From positions 1 through 53,700 of the forward strand of contig NZ_LKPJ01000041.1 in NCBI RefSeq assembly GCF_001443045.1: a DNA stretch of 53,700 bases, in the 5' to 3' direction. A program made the position numbers and the translations under genes. This DNA is from Burkholderia ambifaria. GTDB lineage: Bacteria; Pseudomonadota; Gammaproteobacteria; Burkholderiales; Burkholderiaceae. The notes beneath the pieces are model-generated. The model made no database searches. It had not been told where the DNA came from and saw only the letters and a program-made list of their open reading frames with translations. Within the stretch, counting starts at the first letter, position 1; the number at the start of each line of letters is the position of its first letter. Below are positions 26,880 to 35,453 of the stretch, one piece after another.

Positions 26880-28475
26880 TCAGGCGCCCGGGGTCGGGTT
26901 GGCCGGGCGGGCGACGTAGGCCGGATAGCCAGCGTCGGCCTTCTCGGCGTCGGCCTTCTCCGTGGCGTCGGCCATCGCGTTGCGCTCGATCCATGGCGCG
27001 ATCTCCATGTCCTCGTAGCGCACGAGGCGGCATTTGCGCACCAGCGCGTAGCCGAGCCAGATCACGACGAAGAACGGCACGCCGATGTAGGTCGCGGCGA
27101 CGCCTGCCCAGTCGATCTTGCTGCCGAGGAACGCCTGGTAATCCTGGCCCAGCGCGATGACCGCGCACAGCACGAACGCGAAGATCGGGCCGAACGGGAA
27201 CCACTTCGAGCGGTACGGCAACTGGTCGAGGCGGTAGCCCTGCTTCAGCAGGCCCTTGCGGAAGCGGTAGTGGCTGATCGCGATGCCAAGCCACGTGATG
27301 AAGCCGGCCATGCCCGACGTGTTCAGCAGCCACAGGTACACCGTCTTGTCGCCGTACAGCGACGTGAGGAAGCAGAGCGCGCCGACGGCCGTCGTCGCAT
27401 ACAGCGCGTTGCGCGGCACGCCACCGGGCGACAGCTTCGCGAACAGCTTCGGTGCGCGGCCTTCTACCGCGAGGTTGTACAGCATCCGCGTCGACGCGTA
27501 CATGCCCGAGTTGCCGGCCGACAGCACGGCCGTCAGGATCACCGCGTTCATCACGCCGGCCGCGAACGCGAGGCCCGCGTGGCGGAACACGAGCGTAAAC
27601 GGGCTCACGCCGATGTCGGTCACGTCGCTTTTCAGCAGGCTCGGGTCGGTGTACGGAATCAGCACGCCGATCACGAAGATCGCGAGCACGTAGAAGAGCA
27701 GGATGCGCCAGAAGATCTGGCTGACTGCGCGCGGGATCGTCGTGCGCGGATTCTCCGATTCGCCGGCCGCGACGCCGATCATTTCGGTGCCCTGGAACGA
27801 GAAGCCCGCGATCATCGCGACGCCCATCAGCGCCGGCAGGCCGCCCGCGAACGGCGCGTCGCCGATCGTGAAGTTGGTCCAGCCCGCGCTCGGGCCGCCC
27901 TTCAGAATGCCGAAGATCATCAGCAGGCCGACGCCGAGGAACGCGACGACCGTCAGCACCTTGATCAGCGCGAACCAGTATTCGGCTTCGCCAAAACCGC
28001 GCACCGACAGCGCGTTGAGCGCGAAGATCAGCGTGAGAAACAGCGCGCTCCACCAGACGCCCGGCACGTGCGGAAACCAGTAGTTCATCACGAGCTGCGC
28101 GGCGACGAGCTCGACCGCGAGCGTGACGGCCCAGCTATACCAGTAGTTCCAGCCGATCGCGAAGCCGAAGCCTTCGTCGACGAACTTCGAGCCGTAGGTC
28201 GCGAACGAGCCCGACACCGGCATGAACGCGGCCATTTCGCCGAGGCTCGTCATCAGGAAGTAGACCATCAGGCCGATCAGCATGTACGCGACGATCGCGC
28301 CGCCGGGGCCGGCCTGGGAAATCGATGCACCGGACGCGACGAACAGGCCCGTGCCGATCGAGCCGCCGATGGCGATCATCCGCAGATGGCGCGCCTGCAG
28401 GCTGCGGTGAAGGGCCGGCGTTGCGGGGCGCGAGCCGGGTGGAGGGGAGGAATCGGGGCGGGCATCTGAATGCAT
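26880..28475 (-). CDS. Amino-acid permease (APC superfamily, LysP-like)
   Basis: A 531-aa permease with about 12 transmembrane segments. The AAT-family signature GGSIGTGLFVASGASISQAGPGG occurs at helix 1, and ESENPRTTIPRAVSQIFWRILLFYVLAIFVIGVLIPY in the middle is typical. The C-terminal tail is hydrophilic with Asp/Ala/Lys repeats (ADATEKADAEKADAG). The ATG at 28475 is chosen because the preceding frame is arginine-rich and non-membrane. It is transcribed ahead of the FAD oxidase, 132 bases upstream, so it likely imports the oxidase substrate, probably lysine, pipecolate or a related amino acid. Confidence 0.88.
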   Translation of the reverse strand: MHSDARPDSSPPPGSRPATPALHRSLQARHLRMIAIGGSIGTGLFVASGASISQAGPGGAIVAYMLIGLMVYFLMTSLGEMAAFMPVSGSFATYGSKFVDEGFGFAIGWNYWYSWAVTLAVELVAAQLVMNYWFPHVPGVWWSALFLTLIFALNALSVRGFGEAEYWFALIKVLTVVAFLGVGLLMIFGILKGGPSAGWTNFTIGDAPFAGGLPALMGVAMIAGFSFQGTEMIGVAAGESENPRTTIPRAVSQIFWRILLFYVLAIFVIGVLIPYTDPSLLKSDVTDIGVSPFTLVFRHAGLAFAAGVMNAVILTAVLSAGNSGMYASTRMLYNLAVEGRAPKLFAKLSPGGVPRNALYATTAVGALCFLTSLYGDKTVYLWLLNTSGMAGFITWLGIAISHYRFRKGLLKQGYRLDQLPYRSKWFPFGPIFAFVLCAVIALGQDYQAFLGSKIDWAGVAATYIGVPFFVVIWLGYALVRKCRLVRYEDMEIAPWIERNAMADATEKADAEKADAGYPAYVARPANPTPGA

Positions 28476-29110
28476 GGGCGGTGCTGGGCACTGTCTCCGG
28501 GATTGTTTTTTGGCCGCGAAACGCAACGCGTCGCCGGCCGCCGGCCGGACGGCGACGGTGCCGCGCAGCCCGGATCGGACGAACCGGGGGCACGATGCGA
28601 GTCGCGTTCGTCTGTCGTCCAGCCGCGTTTTGCGCGGCCGTCGTCGCGCCGGGTGCGGTGCACTGCGACGCGCCCAGATTGTGGGCGGCCGGGGCACGCG
28701 CGGCAAACGATATTTCCGCACAGGTTAATGCGGCTTAGTCATCAAGTTGCGGCGCGGGGCAACGCAGCGGCCGGCCCGGTCAAGGGCTTGGGACAAGTCT
28801 CATGCCGTTGCGGAAAGTGGGGGATTCGTCGAGTCGGGGTGTTGCGCTTTCGGAATGAAGTCGTGAGTTAATATCAATAGCGGGCCGACTTGTGGCCGTC
28901 GACAATGTGGCTCATGGATCGTGCCTCGCGAGGCGAGGGCGTGCCGGCCGGCCGGGGCTTTCGGCGGCGGCGCGCGGGCGATGCGCCATGCGGCGCGTCG
29001 GGCCGGCCGAGGCGCGCATCCGCTTGCACTAGGTGCGCGAACGCGCTCCAATCGAATCACGCGGGCGGCGTTGCCGCCGCACCGATCAATCTGTCCCTGA
29101 AGAGGAAGTG
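28476..29110. other. Divergent intergenic region between permease and ALDH7 dehydrogenase
   Basis: 635 bases without a supported gene. It should hold the promoters of the minus-strand permease operon and the plus-strand dehydrogenase. The dehydrogenase has AGAGGAAG at 29101-29108 as ribosome-binding site. The last part, near 28860, contains the AT-rich TTAATATCAATA, a promoter-like stretch. Confidence 0.45.
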
Positions 29111-30622
29111 ATGCAATTCAACGACATTCTTGCTGCGCTCGACATCGATCTCGCCCAGTGGAAAGGCAATGCGCTGACCGCGCGTTCGCCGCTCGACGGC
29201 GCGACGCTCGCGACGCTGGCGGTCGACTCGCCCGCCGACGCCGAGCGCAAGATCGACGCCGCGCACGACGCATTCCTCAAGTGGCGCACGGTGCCGGCGC
29301 CGGTGCGCGGCGAGTTCGTGCGCGTGTTCGGCAACGTACTCCGTGAGCACAAGGCCGAACTGGGCCGCCTCGTCACGCTCGAAGCCGGCAAGATCACGTC
29401 GGAAGGCCTCGGCGAAGTGCAGGAAATGATCGACATCTGCGATTTCGCGGTTGGCCTGTCGCGCCAGCTTTACGGCCTGACGATCGCGTCCGAGCGCCCG
29501 GGCCACCGGATGATGGAAACGTGGCACCCGATCGGCGTGTGCGGCGTGATCTCGGCGTTCAACTTCCCGGTCGCGGTGTGGGCGTGGAATGCGGCGCTCG
29601 CGTTCGTGTGCGGCGATTCGGTCGTGTGGAAGCCGTCGGAGAAGACGCCGCTCACCGCGATTGCGTGCCACGTGCTGCTCGAGAAGGCGATCCGCGAATT
29701 CGAGAAGACCCATCCGGGCGTCGCGCCGGAGGGCCTGAGCCAGCTGGTGCTCGGCATGCGCGATGTCGGCGAGGTGCTGACGTCGTCGAAGAAGGTGCCG
29801 GTCGTCAGCGCGACGGGCAGCGTGCGGATGGGCCAGGAAGTCGCGAAGGTGCTGAGCCAGCGTCTCGCGCGCGGCATCCTCGAGCTCGGCGGCAACAACG
29901 GGATGATCGTTGCGCCGAGCGCCGATCTCGACCTCGTGGTGCGCGCGGTCACGTTCGCGGCCGTCGGCACGGCCGGCCAGCGCTGCACGACGCTGCGCCG
30001 CCTGATCGTGCATCGCAGCCTGGTCGAGCAACTGCTGCCGCGCATCGAGAAGGCCTATGTGTCGGTGAAGGTCGGCAACCCGCTTGAAGAAGGCACGCTC
30101 GTCGGCCCGCTGGTCGATCGCGCGTCGTTCGACGCGATGCAGAAGGCGCTGGCCGATGCACGCGAGCAGGGCGGCGAAGTGAAGGGCGGCGAGCGCGTCG
30201 ACGTCGGTCACGCGGATGCGTACTACGTGCGTCCGGCCATCGTGCGGATGCCGAAGCAATCGGCGGTGGTCGAGCGCGAAACGTTCGCGCCGATCCTGTA
30301 CGTGATGATCTACGACAACTTCGACGATGCGATCGAACTGCACAACGCCGTGCCGCAAGGCCTGTCGTCGGCGATCTTCACGAACGACATGCGAGAGGCC
30401 GAGCAGTTCATGTCGGCGGCGGGCAGCGATTGCGGGATCGTCAACGTGAACATCGGCACGAGCGGCGCGGAGATCGGCGGCGCGTTCGGCGGCGAGAAGG
30501 AAACGGGCGGCGGCCGCGAGTCGGGTTCGGATGCGTGGAAGGCGTACATGCGCCGTGCGACGAACACGATCAACTACAGCCGTCAGCTGCCGCTGGCGCA
30601 AGGGGTGAAGTTCGACGTGTGA
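29111..30622 (+). CDS. amaB: Aldehyde dehydrogenase, ALDH7/AmaB-type (probable L-piperidine-6-carboxylate dehydrogenase)
   Basis: A 503-aa NAD-dependent aldehyde dehydrogenase. Catalytic Cys292 (GQRCTTLRRLIVH) and general base Glu258 (ILELGGNN) are present, and the fold runs through FNFPVAVWAWN (NAD site) to the C-terminal FGGEKETGGGRESGSDAWKAYMRR. This last segment and the ETWHPIGVCGVISAFNFPVAV stretch are characteristic of ALDH7/antiquitin. In proteobacteria this family oxidises alpha-aminoadipate semialdehyde, in equilibrium with piperideine-6-carboxylate, to alpha-aminoadipate in lysine/pipecolate breakdown. Divergence from an oxidase-permease run fits that pathway. Confidence 0.87.
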   Translation: MQFNDILAALDIDLAQWKGNALTARSPLDGATLATLAVDSPADAERKIDAAHDAFLKWRTVPAPVRGEFVRVFGNVLREHKAELGRLVTLEAGKITSEGLGEVQEMIDICDFAVGLSRQLYGLTIASERPGHRMMETWHPIGVCGVISAFNFPVAVWAWNAALAFVCGDSVVWKPSEKTPLTAIACHVLLEKAIREFEKTHPGVAPEGLSQLVLGMRDVGEVLTSSKKVPVVSATGSVRMGQEVAKVLSQRLARGILELGGNNGMIVAPSADLDLVVRAVTFAAVGTAGQRCTTLRRLIVHRSLVEQLLPRIEKAYVSVKVGNPLEEGTLVGPLVDRASFDAMQKALADAREQGGEVKGGERVDVGHADAYYVRPAIVRMPKQSAVVERETFAPILYVMIYDNFDDAIELHNAVPQGLSSAIFTNDMREAEQFMSAAGSDCGIVNVNIGTSGAEIGGAFGGEKETGGGRESGSDAWKAYMRRATNTINYSRQLPLAQGVKFDV

Positions 30623-30651
30623 TGCGGGGCGCCCGCGAGGGTGCCTTGACG

Positions 30652-30677
30652 TTCGAATCGTTCGAATCGTTCGAATG
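30652..30677. repeat. Short TTCGAATCG direct repeat before a terminator
   Basis: TTCGAATCG occurs at 30652-30660 and 30661-30669, followed by a third partial copy TTCGAATG to 30677. Each copy contains the self-complementary hexamer TTCGAA. It lies between the dehydrogenase stop codon and the terminator hairpin. Confidence 0.85.
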
Positions 30678-30724
30678 ACAAGGGCCGGTTGCCGCGGAAG
30701 CGGTAACCGGCCCTTGTCGTTTTC
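30677..30724 (+). terminator. Strong Rho-independent terminator after the ALDH7 gene
   Basis: A 19-bp stem pairs 30677-30695 (GACAAGGGCCGGTTGCCGC) with 30700-30718 (GCGGTAACCGGCCCTTGTC), with one G:T wobble and a GGAA loop, followed by a TTTT run. It lies 54 bases after the dehydrogenase stop codon. Being nearly symmetrical, it may also serve the minus-strand MscS gene. Confidence 0.92.
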
Positions 30725-30774
30725 GGTGATGCGTGCCGCTGCGAAGATCGATCGGAGTGCGCCCGCTGGTTGAC

Positions 30775-33231
30775 TTACGGCTCATGCCGCGTGGAACCGT
30801 CGGCCGCCGGCATGTTCTGCACGACCAGCATCTGCGGCGTCGACAGCGTGATCTGCGCCGCGCGCAACTGCTTCAGGATCTCGAACAGCAGGTCGCTCTT
30901 CGTCGAGCTCGCGATCCGCGGGCTCGACACGTAGCCGGTCACGCTCAGCGTGATCCCGTCAGGCGTCAGCTGGCTGAACGTGACCGACGGCGCCGGCTTG
31001 TCGAGAATCGCCGGGTGTTCGCGATACGCATCGAGCAGCAGGTCGCGCACCTGCTCGGGATCGGTGTTCAGCGGGAACGTCAGCATCAGCGTCGCGACGC
31101 CCTGCGTGCTGTTGCCCATCGTCACGTTGCGCACGTTCTGCGAGATCAGCTGCGAGTTCGGCACGATCACGGTCGAGCGGTCGGTGAGCTGGATCTCGGT
31201 CGCACGGACGTTGATGCGGCGGATGTCGCCTTCGACGCCCGCGATGCTGACCATGTCGCCGACCTTCACCGGCCGCTCGGTCAGCAGGATCAGCCCCGAC
31301 ACGAAGTTCTTCACGATCTCCTGCAGGCCGAAACCGATACCGACCGACAGCGCACTGACGATCCACGCGAGATTGCTCCACCTGACGCCGAGCAGCCCCA
31401 GCGTCATCAGCACGAGCAGCACGTAGCCGACGTTGGCGAACAGCGTGACCAGCGATACGCGCATCCCCGGATCCATGCCGAGTGCCGGCATGAATTCGTT
31501 GTCGAGCCAGCGGCGCACCGAGCGCAGCAGGTAGAAGCCGATCGCGAACCCGATTCCCGCGTTCATGATCCGGTCGGGCATGATGTTCAGGCTCTGCAGC
31601 CGCTGGCCGCCGATCATCGCGACCGCGCTGTCGAGCAGGTCGCTCGGCGTCGTGCCGAAACCGCCCGTCAGCAGCGCGATGGCCGCGACCAGCATCAGCA
31701 GGCTCGTGCCGAGGCCGGACACGACGGTGTGCGCCTGATCGAGATGCCGGTCGTCGAGCGCGAACAGATGCTTGATCTGCTTGCCGGTCGACAGGTTCAC
31801 GGAGAACAGGCTTTCGCTCGCGTCGCGCGTCAGTTGGATCAGGATGTAGACGCCGCACAGCACGATCTCGAACCACACGAGCTCGTACGTGATGAAGCGC
31901 GCGACCGTGATGTAGCCGATCAGCAGCGCGACCAGCGACACGACGATCGCCAGCGTGACGCCGGCGTGGATCAGCCCCGCGAGCGTCGAGCGTTGCTCGG
32001 GCGCTTCGCCGGCGGCCGCGAGCGCGGCGCGCTCGCGGTTCGCGCGCAGCAGCGATGCACCGACGGTCAGCGTGACGACCAGCGAGACGATGCCGCGGCC
32101 GAACAGCGTGACGGACAGGCTCGTATCGACGATCCGGTTGATCGATTCGAGCGTGCCGGACATCAGCAGCAGCGCGGCCAGCACGCCGGGGAACGGCCTC
32201 ATCGCGAGCGCGACGGGATCGGCGAGCGCCGGCAGCCGCCACGACGGATGCTTCGTGCAGAGCAGCGCGCGGCCGAGGCCGGCGATCAGCGCACAGGTCA
32301 CGGCGAGCTTCGCGAACTGGTCCCACAGATCGCCCATCGATGGCGTGAGCTCGTAGTGACGGGCGAGCGCGAGATAGAGGATCTGGACGGCGACCGCGGT
32401 AGCCAGCAGCGTCGAGAACGCCGTCGCCAGCGCCAGTGCGCTGCGCCGCAGCCGGGTGGGCGGCAGGCGGTTCAGGCAGACCCACGCGAGCCCGCGTTCG
32501 AGGACGCGGCGGCCGCCGAGCCAGGCGGCGAGCGCGGCGATCATCAGCAGCGTGGTGAGTGCGCGCTGTCCCGGTGTCCACGACGAACGCAGCATGTCGC
32601 GCAGTTCGTCGTTGAAGTCCTCGAGGCGCTGGACATCGTCCGGCGACAGATGGAACAGCGGCAGCCAGAACTGCGCGCCGAAGATGCTGCCCGAACGGAA
32701 CGCGAGCTGGTTCTTCAGCAGGCGGCGGTGCAGCTTCGCGAACTGGTCGTTCAGGTTCGCGAGGTTGGTCTTCTGGTCGGCCGCCTGCTTTTGCGCCGCT
32801 TCGATCTGCGTCTTGCGTGCGTTCAGCGTCGCCCGCTGTTGCGCGACTGCGGGCGTTTCGGGTGATGCGCCAGGGGCCGGCGGCGGGCCGAGCACGTCGA
32901 GCTGCGCCTGGACTTGCGTGCGCTGCGGTGCGAGCTGGCTCTGCAGCTTGTCGACGTCGGCGCTCAATTCCTGGGTCGCGTCGCCGAGATCGTCGAGTTC
33001 CTTGCTGTTGGTCGCGTTCGACGTCTGCTGCTTGATGCGGTCCTGTTGCACCTGCATCTGCTTGAGCTGCGCAACCGCGTCGCTCAACGAAATGGTCGGC
33101 ACCGGGACGCCGACGCCGCTCGCAGTCGGCGCGGATGCGGCAGCCGGAAACGCCGACGCGGTCGCGAGCACCGCGAACTGCAGCAGTGCGAACAGCGCGA
33201 TTCGGCGTGCGTACGTGGATAGTCGTTGCAT
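30775..33231 (-). CDS. MscS-family mechanosensitive channel with long N-terminal periplasmic region
   Basis: An 818-aa channel with a probable signal sequence (RIALFALLQFAVLATASAFPAAA), a Gln/Lys/Ala-rich coiled-coil periplasmic region (roughly residues 45-190), about ten transmembrane helices, then the MscS core. The core carries GFGLQEIVKNFVSGLILL and ERPVKVGDMVSIAGVEGDIRRINVRATEIQLTDRSTVIVPN, followed by a C-terminal cage domain. Large MscS members (MscK, MscM, YbiO groups) are recognised by this layout; which one applies is not clear. It opens on membrane tension during osmotic downshift. No operon partner is near. Confidence 0.92.
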   Translation of the reverse strand: MQRLSTYARRIALFALLQFAVLATASAFPAAASAPTASGVGVPVPTISLSDAVAQLKQMQVQQDRIKQQTSNATNSKELDDLGDATQELSADVDKLQSQLAPQRTQVQAQLDVLGPPPAPGASPETPAVAQQRATLNARKTQIEAAQKQAADQKTNLANLNDQFAKLHRRLLKNQLAFRSGSIFGAQFWLPLFHLSPDDVQRLEDFNDELRDMLRSSWTPGQRALTTLLMIAALAAWLGGRRVLERGLAWVCLNRLPPTRLRRSALALATAFSTLLATAVAVQILYLALARHYELTPSMGDLWDQFAKLAVTCALIAGLGRALLCTKHPSWRLPALADPVALAMRPFPGVLAALLLMSGTLESINRIVDTSLSVTLFGRGIVSLVVTLTVGASLLRANRERAALAAAGEAPEQRSTLAGLIHAGVTLAIVVSLVALLIGYITVARFITYELVWFEIVLCGVYILIQLTRDASESLFSVNLSTGKQIKHLFALDDRHLDQAHTVVSGLGTSLLMLVAAIALLTGGFGTTPSDLLDSAVAMIGGQRLQSLNIMPDRIMNAGIGFAIGFYLLRSVRRWLDNEFMPALGMDPGMRVSLVTLFANVGYVLLVLMTLGLLGVRWSNLAWIVSALSVGIGFGLQEIVKNFVSGLILLTERPVKVGDMVSIAGVEGDIRRINVRATEIQLTDRSTVIVPNSQLISQNVRNVTMGNSTQGVATLMLTFPLNTDPEQVRDLLLDAYREHPAILDKPAPSVTFSQLTPDGITLSVTGYVSSPRIASSTKSDLLFEILKQLRAAQITLSTPQMLVVQNMPAADGSTRHEP

Positions 33232-33655
33232 GGATATGGAATGCTTACGTTTTGCCGACAGTGCCGGGCGCCGAAAGGTGCCCGGAAGCCGGGAGTTGGC
33301 CCGGTAGCATGTTACCGGGGTGTGGCGGCCGAGGTGACGCCGGACGTGCTCCTTGCCTGCCGTGTCCCGGGGGCCTGCGCGGGCAGGGCGATGGCCCTGC
33401 GGGCCCTTGCCGGCGGGGCCGTGCCGGTCGCGGTCGCGGTCCGCCAGCGGAATATCGCGATGCCGGAAAAACCTTACAGATCCGACAGACCGTTACGCAA
33501 TTTACATATTTTCCGGCGCGAAAGTGGGGTGTCTGAACGGATTTCCCCACGCCGCGCCGCCCACGCGGCGTGCCGGTACAATGCAGCGAATCGCCCGACG
33601 GCGACCCGCTGCCGCCGGACAACAACACACGACACGATCAGGAGACACGACCAAG
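33232..33655. other. Divergent intergenic region with hairpins, no gene
   Basis: 424 bases between the minus-strand channel gene and the plus-strand MFS gene. It holds several inverted repeats, including CCCGGTA (33300-33306) with TACCGGG (33313-33319). The MFS ribosome-binding site AGGAGAC lies at 33639-33645. No protein or RNA gene is supported, but the hairpin-rich part at 33260-33440 could be part of an untranslated leader or a small RNA. Confidence 0.45.
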
Positions 33656-35074
33656 ATGGTCTCAACGGACAGCTTTCCACAGGCAGCCGCCTCGTCCTCT
33701 TCCATCGACGCCGGCTCGATTTCAGCCCGCCTCGACCGCCTGCCGCCCACGCGCACCGTCTGGAAGCTCGTCGTGCTGCTGAGCCTCGGCTTCTTCTTCG
33801 AACTCTACGATCTGCTGTACAGCGGCTACGTCGCGCCGGGCCTCGTGAAAAGCGGGATCCTGTCCGCCACGACGCATGGCCTGTTCGGCACCACGGGCGT
33901 CGCGAGCTTCATCGCCGCGCTGTTCTCCGGCCTCTTCATCGGCACGATCGCATGCGGCTTCCTCGCGGACCGCTTCGGCCGTCGCGCGATCTTCACGTGG
34001 TCGCTGCTGTGGTACACGGCCGCCAACGTCGTGATGGCATTCCAGGACACGGCAGCCGGGCTGAACTTCTGGCGCTTCGTCGTCGGTCTCGGCCTCGGCG
34101 TCGAGATGGTCACGATCGGCACGTACATCTCCGAGCTCGTGCCGAAGCAGATTCGCGGCCGCGCGTTCGCATGCGAGCAGGCGGTCGGGTTCGTCGCGGT
34201 GCCGGTGGTCGCGTTCCTCGCGTACCTGCTCGTGCCGCACGCGCCGCTCGGCCTCGACGGCTGGCGCTGGGTCGTGCTGATCGGCGCGCACGGCGCGCTG
34301 TTCGTGTGGTGGATTCGCCGCGAATTGCCCGAGAGCCCGCGCTGGCTCGCGCAGCAGGGCCGCGTCGACGAAGCCGAACGCATCATGCGCGCGCTCGAGG
34401 CGAAGGTCGAAGCCGAATACGGCCGGCCGCTACCCCCGCCCGCGCCGGCCGAGCCGGTGCCGCCGCGCGGCAGCTTCCGCGACATGTGGGTGCCGCCGTA
34501 TCGCAGCCGCACGATCATGATGACGATCTTCAACGTGTTCCAGACGGTCGGCTTCTACGGCTTCGCGAACTGGGTGCCGACGCTGCTGATCAAGCAGGGC
34601 ATCACGATCACGTCGAGCCTCATGTATTCGAGCGTGATCGCGCTCGCGGCGCCGCTCGGTCCGCTGATCGGCCTCGTGATCGCCGACCGCTTCGAGCGCA
34701 AGTCGGTGATCGTCGCGATGGCGGCGGCGATCGTCGTCTGCGGGCTGCTGTTCAGCCAGACGACGGCGGGCGCGTTCCTGATCGTGCTGGGCATCGGTCT
34801 CACGCTCGCGAGCAACATCATGTCGTACAGCTTTCATGCGTACCAGGCCGAACTGTTCCCGACGTCGATCCGCGCGCGCGCGGTGGGCTTCGTCTATTCG
34901 TGGAGCCGCTTCTCGGCGATCTTCTCGTCATTCGTGATCGCGGCTGTGCTGAAGGGCTTCGGCACGTTCGGCGTGTTCGCGTTCATCGCCGGCGCGATGG
35001 TGATCGTGATGGCCGCGATCGGGCTCATGGGGCCGCGCACCAAAGGCATCGCGCTCGAAGCCATTTCGAAGTAG
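33656..35074 (+). CDS. MFS transporter, metabolite/sugar-acid type
   Basis: A 472-aa, 12-helix transporter. Motif A appears as GFLADRFGRRAIF after helix 2, and SYSFHAYQAELFPTSIRARAVGF sits late in the protein. RELPESPRWLAQQGRVDEAERIM is typical of the sugar/organic-acid porter group (an extended cytosolic loop between helices 6 and 7). AGGAGACACGACCAAG upstream of the ATG at 33656 supports the start. The substrate cannot be named. No adjacent gene suggests one. Confidence 0.87.
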   Translation: MVSTDSFPQAAASSSSIDAGSISARLDRLPPTRTVWKLVVLLSLGFFFELYDLLYSGYVAPGLVKSGILSATTHGLFGTTGVASFIAALFSGLFIGTIACGFLADRFGRRAIFTWSLLWYTAANVVMAFQDTAAGLNFWRFVVGLGLGVEMVTIGTYISELVPKQIRGRAFACEQAVGFVAVPVVAFLAYLLVPHAPLGLDGWRWVVLIGAHGALFVWWIRRELPESPRWLAQQGRVDEAERIMRALEAKVEAEYGRPLPPPAPAEPVPPRGSFRDMWVPPYRSRTIMMTIFNVFQTVGFYGFANWVPTLLIKQGITITSSLMYSSVIALAAPLGPLIGLVIADRFERKSVIVAMAAAIVVCGLLFSQTTAGAFLIVLGIGLTLASNIMSYSFHAYQAELFPTSIRARAVGFVYSWSRFSAIFSSFVIAAVLKGFGTFGVFAFIAGAMVIVMAAIGLMGPRTKGIALEAISK

Positions 35075-35453
35075 GCGCTGGTTGCGTGCCCGCGTGTCGC
35101 GTGCGGCACGCGGTGCATTCCCCCAGCGTGATGTTGCCGAAAATGCGCAACATGACAGCCTGCCATGCGGCGGCGACGCAGGCGGCAACGAGTTGAAACA
35201 AAGCGTGACGAAGCGCAAAACCGCTGTAAAACCGGGGGTTCGGCCCTGCCGATTCCTGCCTGCGCGGGTAGAATGAAAGACCTGACGACTCATTAGCCGC
35301 CATCGGACCGAACGCGTTGCACTGCGAACGGCTCCACCGCGAAGGGGCGTCGGCGCTGGGTGTACGCGATTGCCTCCGGCGTGTCGATGGCTCGTGCGGA
35401 AGATGCGCCGTTCGCAACGTGCGGCGGCCCGATCGGCCGATGGCTTCGATCGT
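35075..35453. other. Intergenic region between MFS and L,D-transpeptidase genes
   Basis: 379 bases with no supported gene. The first part has GCGTGCC and GGCACGC arms that could end the MFS transcript. The second part is the upstream region of the L,D-transpeptidase. Nothing else is recognised. Confidence 0.4.

Noticed and set aside
30733..32865. Long plus-strand open frame opposite the MscS channel
   Set aside because: Shadow frame; Arg/Gln-rich without any domain, while the minus strand encodes a complete channel.
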